A DNA stretch of 64,000 nt from Streptomyces sp. NBC_01439 (GTDB lineage: Bacteria; Actinomycetota; Actinomycetes; Streptomycetales; Streptomycetaceae). Positions 16,321-25,044 of this stretch are shown one piece after another. Each line of letters begins with the position of its first letter. Position 1 is the first letter of the stretch. The position numbers were made by a program, and so were the translations under genes. A model generated the notes under the pieces. It was not told where the DNA came from. It made no database searches and worked only from the letters and a program-made list of their open reading frames with translations. The stretch covers positions 8,853,001 to 8,917,000 of the forward strand of contig NZ_CP109487.1 in the NCBI RefSeq assembly GCF_036227605.1, read 5' to 3'.

Positions 16321-16833
16321 TCAGGGGAGTGCGCTGGTCACGCCGTCGACGATCACCATCCACATGGGCTGGGCGCCCGTGCCGAACGCCGAGGCCAGGG
16401 CGTAGCCGATCGCCGCGTCCGCCGGCCGGACCTCGCGGTCCTCCCGCCATTCGGCGATGACCGTCTCGTCGCCGTCCGAGGAGAAGTCGCCCAGGTGCAC
16501 GCCGTCGCGGGTCAGGCGGCTGCTGGGGACGGAGTCCGGGACCAGGCGGTACTCCGCCCCGTCGTACGTGACGTCCACCCGGTAGGAGTGCCTGGTCAGG
16601 CGGCCCTTGGCCGGCAGCAGCCCGACCACCGCGCCGTCGACCCGCAGGGTGAGGTGTGCCGGGTCGCGGGTGCCGATGGCGATCTGCGGGTCGGCTTCGG
16701 TCGCCGGGTCGCGCTCCAGGCTCACGCGGGGGATCGCCGCGCCGTCGACCTCGAGGCGGTCCTGGCCGTCCTGGCGGACGGTGATCGCGCCGAAGCGGGT
16801 GTCCTCGATGGGGGCTCGGTCTGTTTCGTTCAC
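16321..16833 (-). CDS. Hypothetical protein
   Basis: About 170 residues, soluble, beta-rich and acidic, with no family I can name. It begins MNETDRAPIEDTRFGAITVR from a GTG at 16833. Distinct segments are IGTRDPAHLTLRVDGAVVG, YRVDVTYDGAEYRLVPDS and FGTGAQPMWMVIVDGVTSAL. Codon use is typical, supporting a real gene. It is convergent with the LysR gene with a 25-base gap and transcribed alone. Confidence 0.6.
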   Translation of the reverse strand: MNETDRAPIEDTRFGAITVRQDGQDRLEVDGAAIPRVSLERDPATEADPQIAIGTRDPAHLTLRVDGAVVGLLPAKGRLTRHSYRVDVTYDGAEYRLVPDSVPSSRLTRDGVHLGDFSSDGDETVIAEWREDREVRPADAAIGYALASAFGTGAQPMWMVIVDGVTSALP

Positions 16834-17012
16834 GGGTGTGCGTCGCTTCGGTGTGTGGGGTGTCGCATGTGCGGTGAACCGATGGATGGCATAAGGGAGT
16901 TTCCGTATCACCATACCGGTATTGATCATGATGCGGGCCGGGGCGGATCGATCGCGCCGACACCGTGGCGACGGGTTCCGAGCGATCGACGGCCGAGCGT
17001 GTCTAGCACTAC

Positions 17013-17035
17013 GTCCCCCTCGCGAGGAGGGGGAC
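17013..17035 (-). terminator. Hairpin terminator downstream of the formyltransferase gene
   Basis: GTCCCCCTC (17013-17021) pairs perfectly with GAGGGGGAC (17027-17035) around a 5-base loop. It lies 22 bases past the stop of the minus-strand formyltransferase gene, which fits an intrinsic terminator for it. Confidence 0.75.
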
Positions 17036-17056
17036 GGAGCGGATCGACGTCGAGGA

Positions 17057-18001
17057 TCAGCGGCTCGTCAGGTAGCCGCCCATGGTCGTGAAGTAGTCGG
17101 CTGCGGGCATCTCTTCGCCCTCCTCGGTCCGGACCCGGGTGATGGCGAGGCCGTGGTTGCGGCCGGTGCGGGCGTCGGCTCCGGCCACGATCACGACGCC
17201 TTCGCCCTCGCGGTAGAACACGCGGCCGGGCGTGCCCCCGTAGCGGCCCTCGGAGACGACGGCGGCCAGTACCTCCAGACGCTTGCCGCGGTGGAAGGTG
17301 AACGCTGCCGGATAGGGGGTCGACTGGGCGCGGACGAGGCGCTCGAGGTCCTCGGCCGGCCAGTTCCAGTCGATGCGGATGTCCTCGGCCGACCGCTTGT
17401 GGAAGAAGCTGGCCTGCGACCGGTCCTGGCGGGTGAAGTCGGTCTCACCGGCCGCGATCCGGCCCAGGGCGCCCACGGTGACCGGCGCGATCAGGTCGAC
17501 CGTCTTGTGGAACAGGTCGGTGGCGGTGTCCGTCGGGCCGACCGGTACGGCGCGCTGAACCACGATGTCGCCCGCGTCGAGCTCGTCGTTCATCAGGTGG
17601 GCGGTGACGCCCACTTCGGGCTCGTTGTTGATCAGCGCCCAGATCAGTGGTGAGAAGCCGGCGTACTTCGGCAGCAGGGAGTCGTGCACGTTGAGGGTGC
17701 CGTGGCGGGGCAGGTTGAAGATGCGCGGGGGGATCCACGTGCGCCAGTTGTTCGCCACGATGATGTCCGGTTCCGCCTCCCTCAGCCGGGTGAACAGCTC
17801 CTCGTCGTCGGGGCGGTTGCGGATGAGCACCGGGACACCGTGGGCGTCGGCGAGGTCGGCGACCGAGTCGCTCCAGATCTTCTCGTACGCGTGCTCGCTC
17901 TTCGGGTGCGTCACGACCAGAACGACATCGTGTTCGGACTCCAGCAGAGCCTGCAGGGTGCGGTGCCCCCACGTCTGATAGCCGAACATGACGACCCGCA
18001 T
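17057..18001 (-). CDS. Formyltransferase of hydroxamate siderophore synthesis (CchA-like)
   Basis: A 314-residue member of the methionyl-tRNA formyltransferase superfamily. It moves a formyl group from 10-formyl-tetrahydrofolate, here most likely to N5-hydroxyornithine. The catalytic set is visible: Asn104 and His106 in NVHDSLLPKY, and Asp142 in ELDAGDIVV. The C-terminal domain (about 200-310) is the Formyl_trans_C type. It is not the housekeeping fmt, because it is divergent from an ornithine N-monooxygenase and carries an iron box 40 bases upstream of its ATG. The same pair makes the formyl-hydroxyornithine of coelichelin. The end of the gene is followed by a hairpin terminator. Confidence 0.88.
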   Translation of the reverse strand: MRVVMFGYQTWGHRTLQALLESEHDVVLVVTHPKSEHAYEKIWSDSVADLADAHGVPVLIRNRPDDEELFTRLREAEPDIIVANNWRTWIPPRIFNLPRHGTLNVHDSLLPKYAGFSPLIWALINNEPEVGVTAHLMNDELDAGDIVVQRAVPVGPTDTATDLFHKTVDLIAPVTVGALGRIAAGETDFTRQDRSQASFFHKRSAEDIRIDWNWPAEDLERLVRAQSTPYPAAFTFHRGKRLEVLAAVVSEGRYGGTPGRVFYREGEGVVIVAGADARTGRNHGLAITRVRTEEGEEMPAADYFTTMGGYLTSR

Positions 18002-18040
18002 GGGGTTCCTCCTTGGAGCGGCGACAGATTTCAGAACGAG

Positions 18041-18059
18041 TAAAGCAAGCCTTACCTAA
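18041..18059 (-). promoter_or_regulatory. Iron box (DmdR1/IdeR type) upstream of the formyltransferase gene
   Basis: On the minus strand the 19 bases begin TTAGGTAAGGCTTGC. They match the consensus TTAGGTTAGGCTAACCTAA at 14 of 19 positions, with the left half best. It lies 40 bases before the formyltransferase ATG. Iron-loaded DmdR1 binding here would repress the gene when iron is plentiful. Confidence 0.75.
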
Positions 18060-18145
18060 CTGTGCAACATCCCCTATTTTGAAGAGAGTTCAGCTCGAGG
18101 TTGATGGAGGCTCGATCTGATTTGCCCATCGACAGCACCACATTG

Positions 18146-18164
18146 TCAGGTTAGCCTTCCCTAA
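18146..18164 (+). promoter_or_regulatory. Iron box upstream of the ornithine N-monooxygenase gene
   Basis: TCAGGTTAGCCTTCCCTAA matches the 19-bp DmdR1/IdeR consensus at 15 positions. It lies about 90 bases before the ATG of the monooxygenase. Together with the other box in this 252-base divergent region (18002-18253) it indicates joint iron control of both sides. No open frame is seen in the region. Confidence 0.78.
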
Positions 18165-18253
18165 GTTCTCCTCGGGCTCTGCTCCTTCGGCGTGCCCTGC
18201 CCCGGTTCCCCCCATGCATGGCAATCGGCTGCCCCCGCACGATTGGGAGTGAC

Positions 18254-19588
18254 ATGTCACAGGATCTGTCCGATGATGCGCCACTGATCCACGACCTCAT
18301 CGGCATCGGCTTCGGCCCCTCGAACGTGGCCATGGCGATCGCGCTCAGCGAACACAACGCCGGCGTCGGACCGCAGGAAGCGGTCACCGCCCACTTCTTC
18401 GAGCAGCAGCCCTGCTTCGGCTGGCACCGCGGCATGCTCATCGACGACGCCACGATGCAGGTGTCCTTCCTCAAGGACCTGGTGACACTGCGCAATCCGG
18501 CGAGCGAGTACAGCTTCCTCTGCTACCTCCAGAGCAGGGGCCGCCTGATCGACTTCGTCAACCACAAGAGCCTGTTCCCCCTGCGCGTGGAGTTCCACGA
18601 CTACTTCGAGTGGGCCGCGGCCAAGGTCGACGACATGGTCTCCTACGGGTCCGAGGTCGTCGCCGTACGTCCCGTCCTGCGCGACGGGGCGATCGAGTAC
18701 GTGGACGTGACCGCCCGCTCCGGCTCCGAACTCGTGGTCCACCGGGCGCGCAACCTGGTGATCGGCACCGGCCTGCGGCCGCAGATGCCGGAGGGCGTGG
18801 ACCGCACCGAGCGGATCTGGCACACCTCGGAACTGCTCACGCGGGTCGCCGCGTTGGGAGGCGCGGATCCCACCCGGTTCGTCGTCGTCGGCGCCGGCCA
18901 GAGCGCCGCCGAGAACGTGGCCTTCCTGCACCGCACCTTCCCCCGGGCCGAGGTGTGCGCCGTCTTCTCCCGCTACGGCTACAGCCCCGCCGACGACAGC
19001 GGATTCGCCAACCGGATCTTCGACCCTGCGGCGGTCGACGAGTACTTCACCGCCCCCGAGGAGATCAAGCGCAAGCTGATCGAGTACCACGCCAACACCA
19101 ACTACTCCGTGGTGGACATCGACCTCATCGACGACCTCTACCGGCAGGAGTACCAGGAGAAGGTCCTCGGCACCGAACGGCTGCGCTTCCTGAAGGTGTC
19201 ACGGCTCGCGGAGGTCACCGAGACCCCCGACCACGTGCGCGTCACCGTCGAGTCGCTGGTCACGGGGGAGAAGGAGGCCCTGGCAGCCGACGCACTGGTC
19301 TACGCGACCGGATACCGCTCGGCGGACGGCCTCGGACTGCTCGGGGACGTCGAGAGGTACTGCCGGCGCGACGGCCTCGGCCGGGTCCGCGTGGCGCGCG
19401 ACTACCGTGTCGAGAGCGAGTCCGAACTGCGCTGCGGCATCTACCTCCAGGGAGGAACGGAGCACACGCACGGCATCACGTCCTCCCTGCTGTCGAACAC
19501 CGCCGTCAGGGTCGGCGAGATCCTCCAGTCCATCGTCGCCCACGGCCGCGTACCGGTACCGGCCTCCCGTACGGCGCCCACCCCCTGA
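18254..19588 (+). CDS. L-ornithine N5-monooxygenase (SidA/PvdA/CchB family)
   Basis: A 444-residue flavoprotein that hydroxylates the side-chain amine of ornithine using NADPH and oxygen, the first step towards hydroxamate siderophores. The FAD-binding loop is GIGFGPSNVAMAIAL near residues 12-26. The substrate/FAD region contains MQVSFLKDLVTLRNP. The NADPH loop is VVVGAGQSAAENVAFL. The C-terminal family signature YATGYR and the ending TEHTHGITSSLLSNTAVR are present. The ATG at 18254 has GGGAG 5 bases ahead. It is divergent from the formyltransferase and iron-boxed. Its product matches the code of the last NRPS module at 57.7-64 kb. Confidence 0.93.
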   Translation: MSQDLSDDAPLIHDLIGIGFGPSNVAMAIALSEHNAGVGPQEAVTAHFFEQQPCFGWHRGMLIDDATMQVSFLKDLVTLRNPASEYSFLCYLQSRGRLIDFVNHKSLFPLRVEFHDYFEWAAAKVDDMVSYGSEVVAVRPVLRDGAIEYVDVTARSGSELVVHRARNLVIGTGLRPQMPEGVDRTERIWHTSELLTRVAALGGADPTRFVVVGAGQSAAENVAFLHRTFPRAEVCAVFSRYGYSPADDSGFANRIFDPAAVDEYFTAPEEIKRKLIEYHANTNYSVVDIDLIDDLYRQEYQEKVLGTERLRFLKVSRLAEVTETPDHVRVTVESLVTGEKEALAADALVYATGYRSADGLGLLGDVERYCRRDGLGRVRVARDYRVESESELRCGIYLQGGTEHTHGITSSLLSNTAVRVGEILQSIVAHGRVPVPASRTAPTP

Positions 19589-19600
19589 GGACCAGCACCC

Positions 19601-21160
19601 ATGCTCTGCACCAGGCTGACGAACGCCACCTTCCTCACCATGGACCCCGACCACCCCGTCGCCCACGACCTGGGCATCTGGCACGGCCGGATCGTCGGCC
19701 TGGACGGGGCCGTCACCTCGCTGCCCGCCCGTGAGGTCGTCGACCTCCAGGGCGCCACCGTGCTGCCCGGATTCATCGACTCACACGTGCACCTGGCCTG
19801 GACCGGACTCAAGGCGACCACCCCCAGCGTGGCACCCTGCGAACGCGTCGAGGACGTGCTCGCCGTCGTCGCGCAGGCGGTCGCCCGGAAGCCGCACGGT
19901 GCCTGGGTGGACATCGGGGGCTACGACCAGCGGCCCCTCGGCCGCCACCTCACCGCCGCCGAGCTGGACAAGGTCAGCGACGGCCGCAAGGTGTTCATGC
20001 TGCACGACTCGGGACACGGCTGCGTCGTCAACACCACCGTCCTCGACCTGCTCCCCGGCCAACTCGCCCACGGCGAGGGCTTCCTCGCCGAGAGCGCCAT
20101 GACCACCGCCCGCCGGCTGCGCCTGCCCTACGCGCAGGAGGAGATCGCCGACGCCATCGAGCACGCCGGCCGCACCTGCCTCGCCGAAGGCGTCACCGCC
20201 TGCGCCGAGGCGGGCATCGGCGGCGGCCTGCTCGGCCACAGCCCGGTCGAGCTCGGCGCCTACCAACTCCTGCGCGACCAGGGGCGGCTGCCGCTGCGGG
20301 TCCAGCTCATGGCGGCCGCCGACACCCTGCGGCCCGTGGCCGCACACGGCGCGGACGGGATCCCCCGCGCGCTCTCCCTCGGCCTGCGCACCGGTTTCGG
20401 CGACGACTGGCTCTCCCTCGGCGCGCTCAAGGTCTACACCGACGGCGGCATGATGGCGCGCACCGCCGCACTCACCCGCCCCTACGAAGGGAGCGACCGC
20501 GCGGGGGAGTTCCAGGACGACCCCGAGCGGATCGCCGACACCATCGTCGACGGTCACCTGGCCGGCTGGCAGCTCGCCGTGCACGCCATCGGGGACCGCG
20601 CCGCCGACCTGGCCCTGGACGCCATCGAACGCGCCCAGCGGCTGCGCCCCCGCCCCACCGCCCGGCACCGCATCGAACACGCCGGCCTGATCCGGCCCGA
20701 CCAACTGCCGCGCTTCGCCCGCCTCGGCGTGAGCGCGGTGGTCCAGCCGCACTTCCTGCGCTCCTTCGGCGACGACTACGCGGCCGTGCTCGGCCCGGAC
20801 CGGGCTCCCTGGATGTACCGGGGTCGGGGCTTCCTGGACCACGGGGTCACCCTGGTGGGCAGCTCCGACCGCCCCGTCACCGACGGATCACCGCTGCGAG
20901 CCATTCAGTTCATGGTGGAACGGGCCTCCGCCTCGGGGGCCCTCATCGGCCCGGACGAGGGCATCACCGTGGACGAGGCCCTGCACGCCTACACCGTGGC
21001 GGGCGCCCACGCCTCCCACTGGGACGACAGCGCGGGCACCCTCGCCCCGGGTCGGCGCGCGGACCTGGCCGTACTGGGCGACGACCCGAGGCGGGTCGAG
21101 CCCTCGCGGATCGGAGCCATCGAGGTCGTCGCCACGTACGTCGACGGCCGGCCCGCCTGA
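19601..21160 (+). CDS. YtcJ-like metal-dependent amidohydrolase
   Basis: A 519-residue amidohydrolase (Amidohydro_3). The metal motif HVH is at residues 62-64 (FIDSHVHLAWTG). Later metal or catalytic positions are ALKVYTDGGMMA, LAVHAIGDRAADLALD, ARHRIEHAGLI and SSDRPVTDGSPL. The C-terminal beta domain is the usual composite sandwich. No signal peptide, so cytoplasmic. It starts 12 bases after the monooxygenase stop, and its ribosome site TGAGGA overlaps that stop codon, so the two are probably co-expressed under iron control. The family hydrolyses N-acyl or formyl groups and related bonds. A role in handling formyl-hydroxyornithine or a siderophore amide is only a guess. Confidence 0.85.
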   Translation: MLCTRLTNATFLTMDPDHPVAHDLGIWHGRIVGLDGAVTSLPAREVVDLQGATVLPGFIDSHVHLAWTGLKATTPSVAPCERVEDVLAVVAQAVARKPHGAWVDIGGYDQRPLGRHLTAAELDKVSDGRKVFMLHDSGHGCVVNTTVLDLLPGQLAHGEGFLAESAMTTARRLRLPYAQEEIADAIEHAGRTCLAEGVTACAEAGIGGGLLGHSPVELGAYQLLRDQGRLPLRVQLMAAADTLRPVAAHGADGIPRALSLGLRTGFGDDWLSLGALKVYTDGGMMARTAALTRPYEGSDRAGEFQDDPERIADTIVDGHLAGWQLAVHAIGDRAADLALDAIERAQRLRPRPTARHRIEHAGLIRPDQLPRFARLGVSAVVQPHFLRSFGDDYAAVLGPDRAPWMYRGRGFLDHGVTLVGSSDRPVTDGSPLRAIQFMVERASASGALIGPDEGITVDEALHAYTVAGAHASHWDDSAGTLAPGRRADLAVLGDDPRRVEPSRIGAIEVVATYVDGRPA

Positions 21161-21177
21161 AAGGGGTGCGCCGTCCC

Positions 21178-21324
21178 TCACCGTCGCCCGCGCAGGCGGT
21201 TCAGTAGCCGTCCGGCCTGCGCGCGCTTGCGGGGGTCGGCGGCGGCCCGCCGGACCGACGCGACCGCCCGCTGCCCCTGCGGGCCGCGCGCGAACTGCTT
21301 GATTCGGGTCAACAACGCCGACAT
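21178..21324 (-). CDS. Small very basic protein (48 residues), unknown
   Basis: The frame begins at ATG 21324 with a perfect GAGGAGG ribosome site 4 bases ahead and ends in TGA at 21178-21180. The product starts MSALLTRIKQFARGPQGQRA and is Arg/Lys-rich with 13 Arg residues. It could bind nucleic acid or be a helical membrane-associated peptide. Support is the ribosome site and clean frame. I do not recognise a family. It lies between the convergent amidohydrolase and the YhgE gene on the same strand as the latter. Confidence 0.55.
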   Translation of the reverse strand: MSALLTRIKQFARGPQGQRAVASVRRAAADPRKRAQAGRLLNRLRGRR

Positions 21325-21397
21325 GTCGCCTCCTCGGGGTTCTCACGACCTCGTGTACCCCGGGGCGGGACGGACATGTGCACGGCAAGCTGGCGGC

Positions 21398-22666
21398 TCA
21401 GGCGGGCTGCGGCGTGAGCCGCTTGAGGCCCTTGCGGTCGTAGTAGGCGGTCATGGCGAAACCGAACAGCAGGGCCAGCACCGTGCCGACCACGATCATG
21501 ATCCAGGAGCGGGTGAGCCCCGCGTCGCCGCGGGCGTCGAAGTAGAGGATCGCGCGCACGCCGTCGCTGAGCTGACGCATCGGTTCGAAGTGGGAGAGGA
21601 AACGGTAGAAGCCGGGGACCGCTTGCAGCGGGACGGTCGCACCCGACGACGGCAGACCCAACACGATGAACACGAACATCGACACGAGCTGGCCGATCCC
21701 GCCGAACGCGGCGTTGATGGCCTGCACGCCCAGGCCGACGGCGAGGGCCGCACAGTAGGAGTAGATCCACAGGAGCGGCAGGTGGGACGCGTCCATCCCC
21801 AGGATGCCGACGCAGGCCAGCATCACCAGGGAAACGCTGATCAGCGTGATGCCCGCGGTCATCAGCATCTTGAGGAGCAGCGTCTGGGTCCGGTCGATCG
21901 GCACCGTCGGGCGGCGGGTGTGCCAGGGGCCGATCTCGTTGTCGGCGTAGCCGAGGGCGGTGTCGACGCCGTTGCTGATGACGTTGCCGCCCATGAACCC
22001 GGCCAGCACCAGCAGCAGGGTGTAGTAGAACGCCGTCAGACCGAGGCCGCTGTGCGCGCCGATCGGGTAGCCGACCCGTGTGACGACGCCGACCGGGTCG
22101 GCCAGCAGCAGCTTCGCGGTGGCGCTCGCCCGGCCGCCGGCCGCAGCCGTGAGCTGTTCGCCGACGGTGCCCGACGCGCGGTGGGCGGCTTGCGTCGTGA
22201 TCTGACTCGCCAACGAGGACCCGAGGCTGCCCTTGCCGGGGTTGGTGAGCACCGTGATGGTCGGCCGCTTCGTGGCGCCGGACGTGGGGAGCGCAGTGAC
22301 GGACTCCGTGAAGCCGGCCGGGACCACCAGCGCGCCGTAGACCTGGCCGGAGTCGAGCTGGTCCTGGGCCTGGGCGAGGCTCAGTTCCCGCCAGTCCGCC
22401 TTGCGGCCCGCGGGGTCCGAGGCGATGGCGGCGGTGATCTGGGTGCCCAGGTTCTGCCGCTGCCCCGGCGGCGGCTGGCCCGTGTCCTCGTTGACCAGGG
22501 CGATGGGCAGGTCGCGCAGTTCCGCGTTGGGATTGACGATGCCGCCCATGTAGAGCAGCGACAGCAGCAGGGCGAGCAGTCCCGTCAGGATCGTGGGGAC
22601 CAACCACAGCTGGGGGCGGCGCACCAGGGCCGCAGCAGTGGCTTCGGGGGCGACGGTCGGGGACAT
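21398..22666 (-). CDS. YhgE/Pip-type membrane protein (ABC-2-like exporter)
   Basis: A 422-residue membrane protein. TM1 is near residues 20-42 (LWLVPTILTGLLALLLSLLY). A large outer loop (about 45-215) contains LPIALVNEDTGQP and a Gly/Ala/Ser-rich segment, as in YhgE/Pip and DUF3533 proteins. Five more TM segments follow, first LTAFYYTLLLVLAGFMGG and last IMIVVGTVLALLFGFAMTAY. The family acts as exporters or secretion-related membrane proteins without an attached ATPase. The MarR gene is divergent and is the likely regulator, suggesting efflux of a toxic compound. The ATG at 22666 is clear. Confidence 0.8.
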   Translation of the reverse strand: MSPTVAPEATAAALVRRPQLWLVPTILTGLLALLLSLLYMGGIVNPNAELRDLPIALVNEDTGQPPPGQRQNLGTQITAAIASDPAGRKADWRELSLAQAQDQLDSGQVYGALVVPAGFTESVTALPTSGATKRPTITVLTNPGKGSLGSSLASQITTQAAHRASGTVGEQLTAAAGGRASATAKLLLADPVGVVTRVGYPIGAHSGLGLTAFYYTLLLVLAGFMGGNVISNGVDTALGYADNEIGPWHTRRPTVPIDRTQTLLLKMLMTAGITLISVSLVMLACVGILGMDASHLPLLWIYSYCAALAVGLGVQAINAAFGGIGQLVSMFVFIVLGLPSSGATVPLQAVPGFYRFLSHFEPMRQLSDGVRAILYFDARGDAGLTRSWIMIVVGTVLALLFGFAMTAYYDRKGLKRLTPQPA

Positions 22667-22909
22667 CGGTCTCCGTAGCTTCCCGGCGGGCCGGGATCGA
22701 GGGGCGGTGGCAGTATCGGGGCCGCACGGCATCCCCAGGATGGTCTCCGCACCCGGGAAGGCCGCCGTACCCCTCGCGCTCCGGCGGCGAACCCGCGTAC
22801 GGGACCACCGGAACGGCCCACCCGGGGTTCGGTTACCGGGTCCGGCGGAAGCCGGCGTCCGCGTGTGCCAGCACGGGGACGGCGCCCGGGGGTGTGTAGC
22901 GTCGGGATC

Positions 22910-23410
22910 ATGAAACCTGTGACCGGTACGACCACCACCGACCAGGCGCCGGCCGATCCGGCCGCCACCGACGACGTGCTGGCCACCCAGCCCATCGGCT
23001 ACTGGAGCGGCCTGGTCCACACGGCGGTCACCCGCCAGTTGCGGGACGCCATGGCCAGGATCGACGTGACCCAGCCGCAGTACTGGGTGCTCAACCGGGT
23101 GAACAGCGGACTTCCCGCGCCCAGCCGCGAGGAAGTGGTCGCCCAGTTGACCCCTCTCGCGGAAGGACCGCACGAGATCGCCCGCGTCGTGGACCAGCTG
23201 CTCCACCGCGGCTGGCTCGCGACCGACGACAGACGGCTCCTGCACCTCACCGAGGCCGGGGAGGGCGCCCGGGCGCGACTGCGGCAGCTGGTGACCGAGC
23301 AGCGCGCCGTGGTGCACCAGGGCATCGGGGACGAGGAGTACGTGGCCGCCCTCAAGGTGCTGCGCAGGATGGTCGCCAACGTCGAGGCGGCCGGGACGGG
23401 GGCCGCTTGA
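22910..23410 (+). CDS. MarR-family transcriptional regulator
   Basis: A 166-residue winged-helix repressor. The dimerisation helix is QPIGYWSGLVHTAVTRQL. The recognition part is VTQPQYWVLNRV, then QLTPLAEGPHEIARVVDQLL and the wing DDRRLLHLTEAGEGA. It is divergent from the YhgE exporter (start 22666) across a 243-base gap in which I see no gene. The start is an ATG at 22910. It resembles a second MarR protein in this window (42753-43211) in sequence and length, so the two are paralogues. Confidence 0.85.
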   Translation: MKPVTGTTTTDQAPADPAATDDVLATQPIGYWSGLVHTAVTRQLRDAMARIDVTQPQYWVLNRVNSGLPAPSREEVVAQLTPLAEGPHEIARVVDQLLHRGWLATDDRRLLHLTEAGEGARARLRQLVTEQRAVVHQGIGDEEYVAALKVLRRMVANVEAAGTGAA

Positions 23411-23449
23411 CGGCCCCGAACGCCCCCGCCGGCCGGGCCCGTGCGGGGT

Positions 23450-24877
23450 TCAGCTGGTGCAGGTGATCGAGAAGGGGACCGGGTCGGAGGTGAAGGGGGC
23501 GGGGCTCTGGAGTTCCACGGCCATGCCGGTCGTGAGGGTGCCGGTCCTCGCGTAGGTCGTCAGGCTCACGGTGTCGCGTCCCGTCGGGTTGGCCTTGTCC
23601 CCGATCGACAGGGTGCGCCAGTGCGGATCCACCACCGAGCCGTCGCCGGACACCCAGCGGTAGGAGATCAGCGTCGGCTCGGACGCGGTGAAGGTCGCGG
23701 TGAACGACGGGGCCCGGCCATCGGGGATCGGGCACCTGCCGGTGTAGGCCGTGTTCGCGCCCGCCACCGACACGCGTACGCCCGGACCGGACGCGGTGTT
23801 CCAGCCGTTGACGGTGAGCGCGTAGGCGATCCCGCCGCCGATCAGCACGCAGGCGGCCGTGCCGGCCGTGACGAAGGCCGCCGTACGTCGCTTGCGGCGC
23901 GGGGCGGCGACCGCCGAGCCCTCGGCGGTCGCCCCGGCCGCGGCGGCTTCCGCCAGGGTCGGCAGGACGCGGGACGCGGCCGGGGTGGCGTCCGGATCGT
24001 GTGCGATGCCCCGTAGGGCTTCGAAGGCTTCGGCGGCAGGGGTCCGCTCGGCGGGCTCCTTGCGGAGCAGCCCGGCGATCACCGGGGTGAGCGGGCCGGC
24101 GCGCGTCGGTACCGGCGGTTCTTCCTCCACGACGGACCGCAGGGTGTTCAGCGCGCTGTCCTGCCGGAACGGGGAGATCCCCTCGACGGCTGCGTACAGC
24201 ATCACACCGAGGGACCACAGGTCCGACTCGGGGCCCGAGGAGCGGCCCAGTGCGCGCTCCGGCGGCAGGTACTCGGGGGAGCCGACCACCTCGCCGGTCA
24301 TCGTGAGATGGGTGCTGCCCTCGACCATCGCGATGCCGAAGTCGCTGAGCACCACCCGTCCGTCGTCGGCGATCAGTACGTTCGCCGGCTTGACGTCCCG
24401 GTGCTCCACCCCGACGGCATGGGCGGCACGCAGCGCGCCCAAGACCTCCGCGCCGATGTGCGCGGCGTACCGGGGGGAGAGCGCCCCCTCCTCCCGCAGC
24501 AGATCGGCCAGTGACTGCCCGCGGACCAGCTCCATCACGATCCACGGTCGGCCGTCCTCCATGACCACGTCGTGGACCGTGACCACGTTGCGGTCGGGTA
24601 TCCGGGCCGCCGCCCACGCCTCCCGCTGCAGGCGGCCGTACATGCGGGCGATGTCATCGCCCCCCAGGCCCGCCGGGGCCCGCACCTCCTTGACGGCGAC
24701 CTCCCGGTGCAGGGTTTCGTCCAGGGCCCGCCACACGGTGCCCATGCCGCCTTCGCCCAGCCTGGACAACAGCCGGTAGCGGCCCGCGATCAGCGGTTCC
24801 CCGCCCACCGGACCCGCTGCCGGGGTGGTGGCCGCGAGCGCGGCCTCCGTCACGGTCTCGGTTTCCTCGTTGTACAT
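23450..24877 (-). CDS. Transmembrane Ser/Thr protein kinase (Pkn type)
   Basis: 475 residues. The kinase domain fills residues about 32-290 with GRYRLLSRLGEGGMGTVW (P-loop), VAVKEV (ATP Lys), the catalytic loop HRDVKPANVL, DFGIAM and GSPEYLPPERALG. All catalytic residues are present, so it should be active. A juxtamembrane Ala-rich linker follows. One membrane segment lies near residues 335-357 (FVTAGTAACVLIGGGIAYAL). The outer C-terminal domain (about 110 residues) is beta-rich with two Cys (GRCPIPDG and the final TCTS) and reads like an Ig-type sensor. It is divergent from an FHA-containing flavoprotein, a likely phosphorylation partner. Confidence 0.93.
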   Translation of the reverse strand: MYNEETETVTEAALAATTPAAGPVGGEPLIAGRYRLLSRLGEGGMGTVWRALDETLHREVAVKEVRAPAGLGGDDIARMYGRLQREAWAAARIPDRNVVTVHDVVMEDGRPWIVMELVRGQSLADLLREEGALSPRYAAHIGAEVLGALRAAHAVGVEHRDVKPANVLIADDGRVVLSDFGIAMVEGSTHLTMTGEVVGSPEYLPPERALGRSSGPESDLWSLGVMLYAAVEGISPFRQDSALNTLRSVVEEEPPVPTRAGPLTPVIAGLLRKEPAERTPAAEAFEALRGIAHDPDATPAASRVLPTLAEAAAAGATAEGSAVAAPRRKRRTAAFVTAGTAACVLIGGGIAYALTVNGWNTASGPGVRVSVAGANTAYTGRCPIPDGRAPSFTATFTASEPTLISYRWVSGDGSVVDPHWRTLSIGDKANPTGRDTVSLTTYARTGTLTTGMAVELQSPAPFTSDPVPFSITCTS

Positions 24878-25044
24878 GGGGTGGTTCTCCTCTTATCGCC
24901 GGCCGACGCGAGCATCACGTACGGACCGGGCCCCCGGTTCATCAGGACTCAAAAGATTCCAAGAATTGGTTGAACCGAACACGTTCTCGACGGCGTGTTC
25001 CTGTCGTACGAGTCGTCAGCAGTGTCGTTCACAAGGGGTGTGCA
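24878..25044. promoter_or_regulatory. Divergent promoter region of the kinase and FHA-flavoprotein genes, with nested small palindromes
   Basis: The gap holds CCAAGAATTGG (24959-24969) overlapping GGTTGAACC (24968-24976), two small dyads that share GG. This unusually AT-rich patch lies 68 bases before the GTG of the flavoprotein gene and could be an operator. The regulator is not known and the pattern may be chance. Confidence 0.3.

Noticed and set aside
17057-18001. Housekeeping methionyl-tRNA formyltransferase
   Set aside because: The iron box and the divergent ornithine monooxygenase point to siderophore synthesis; fmt is usually near def or priA.
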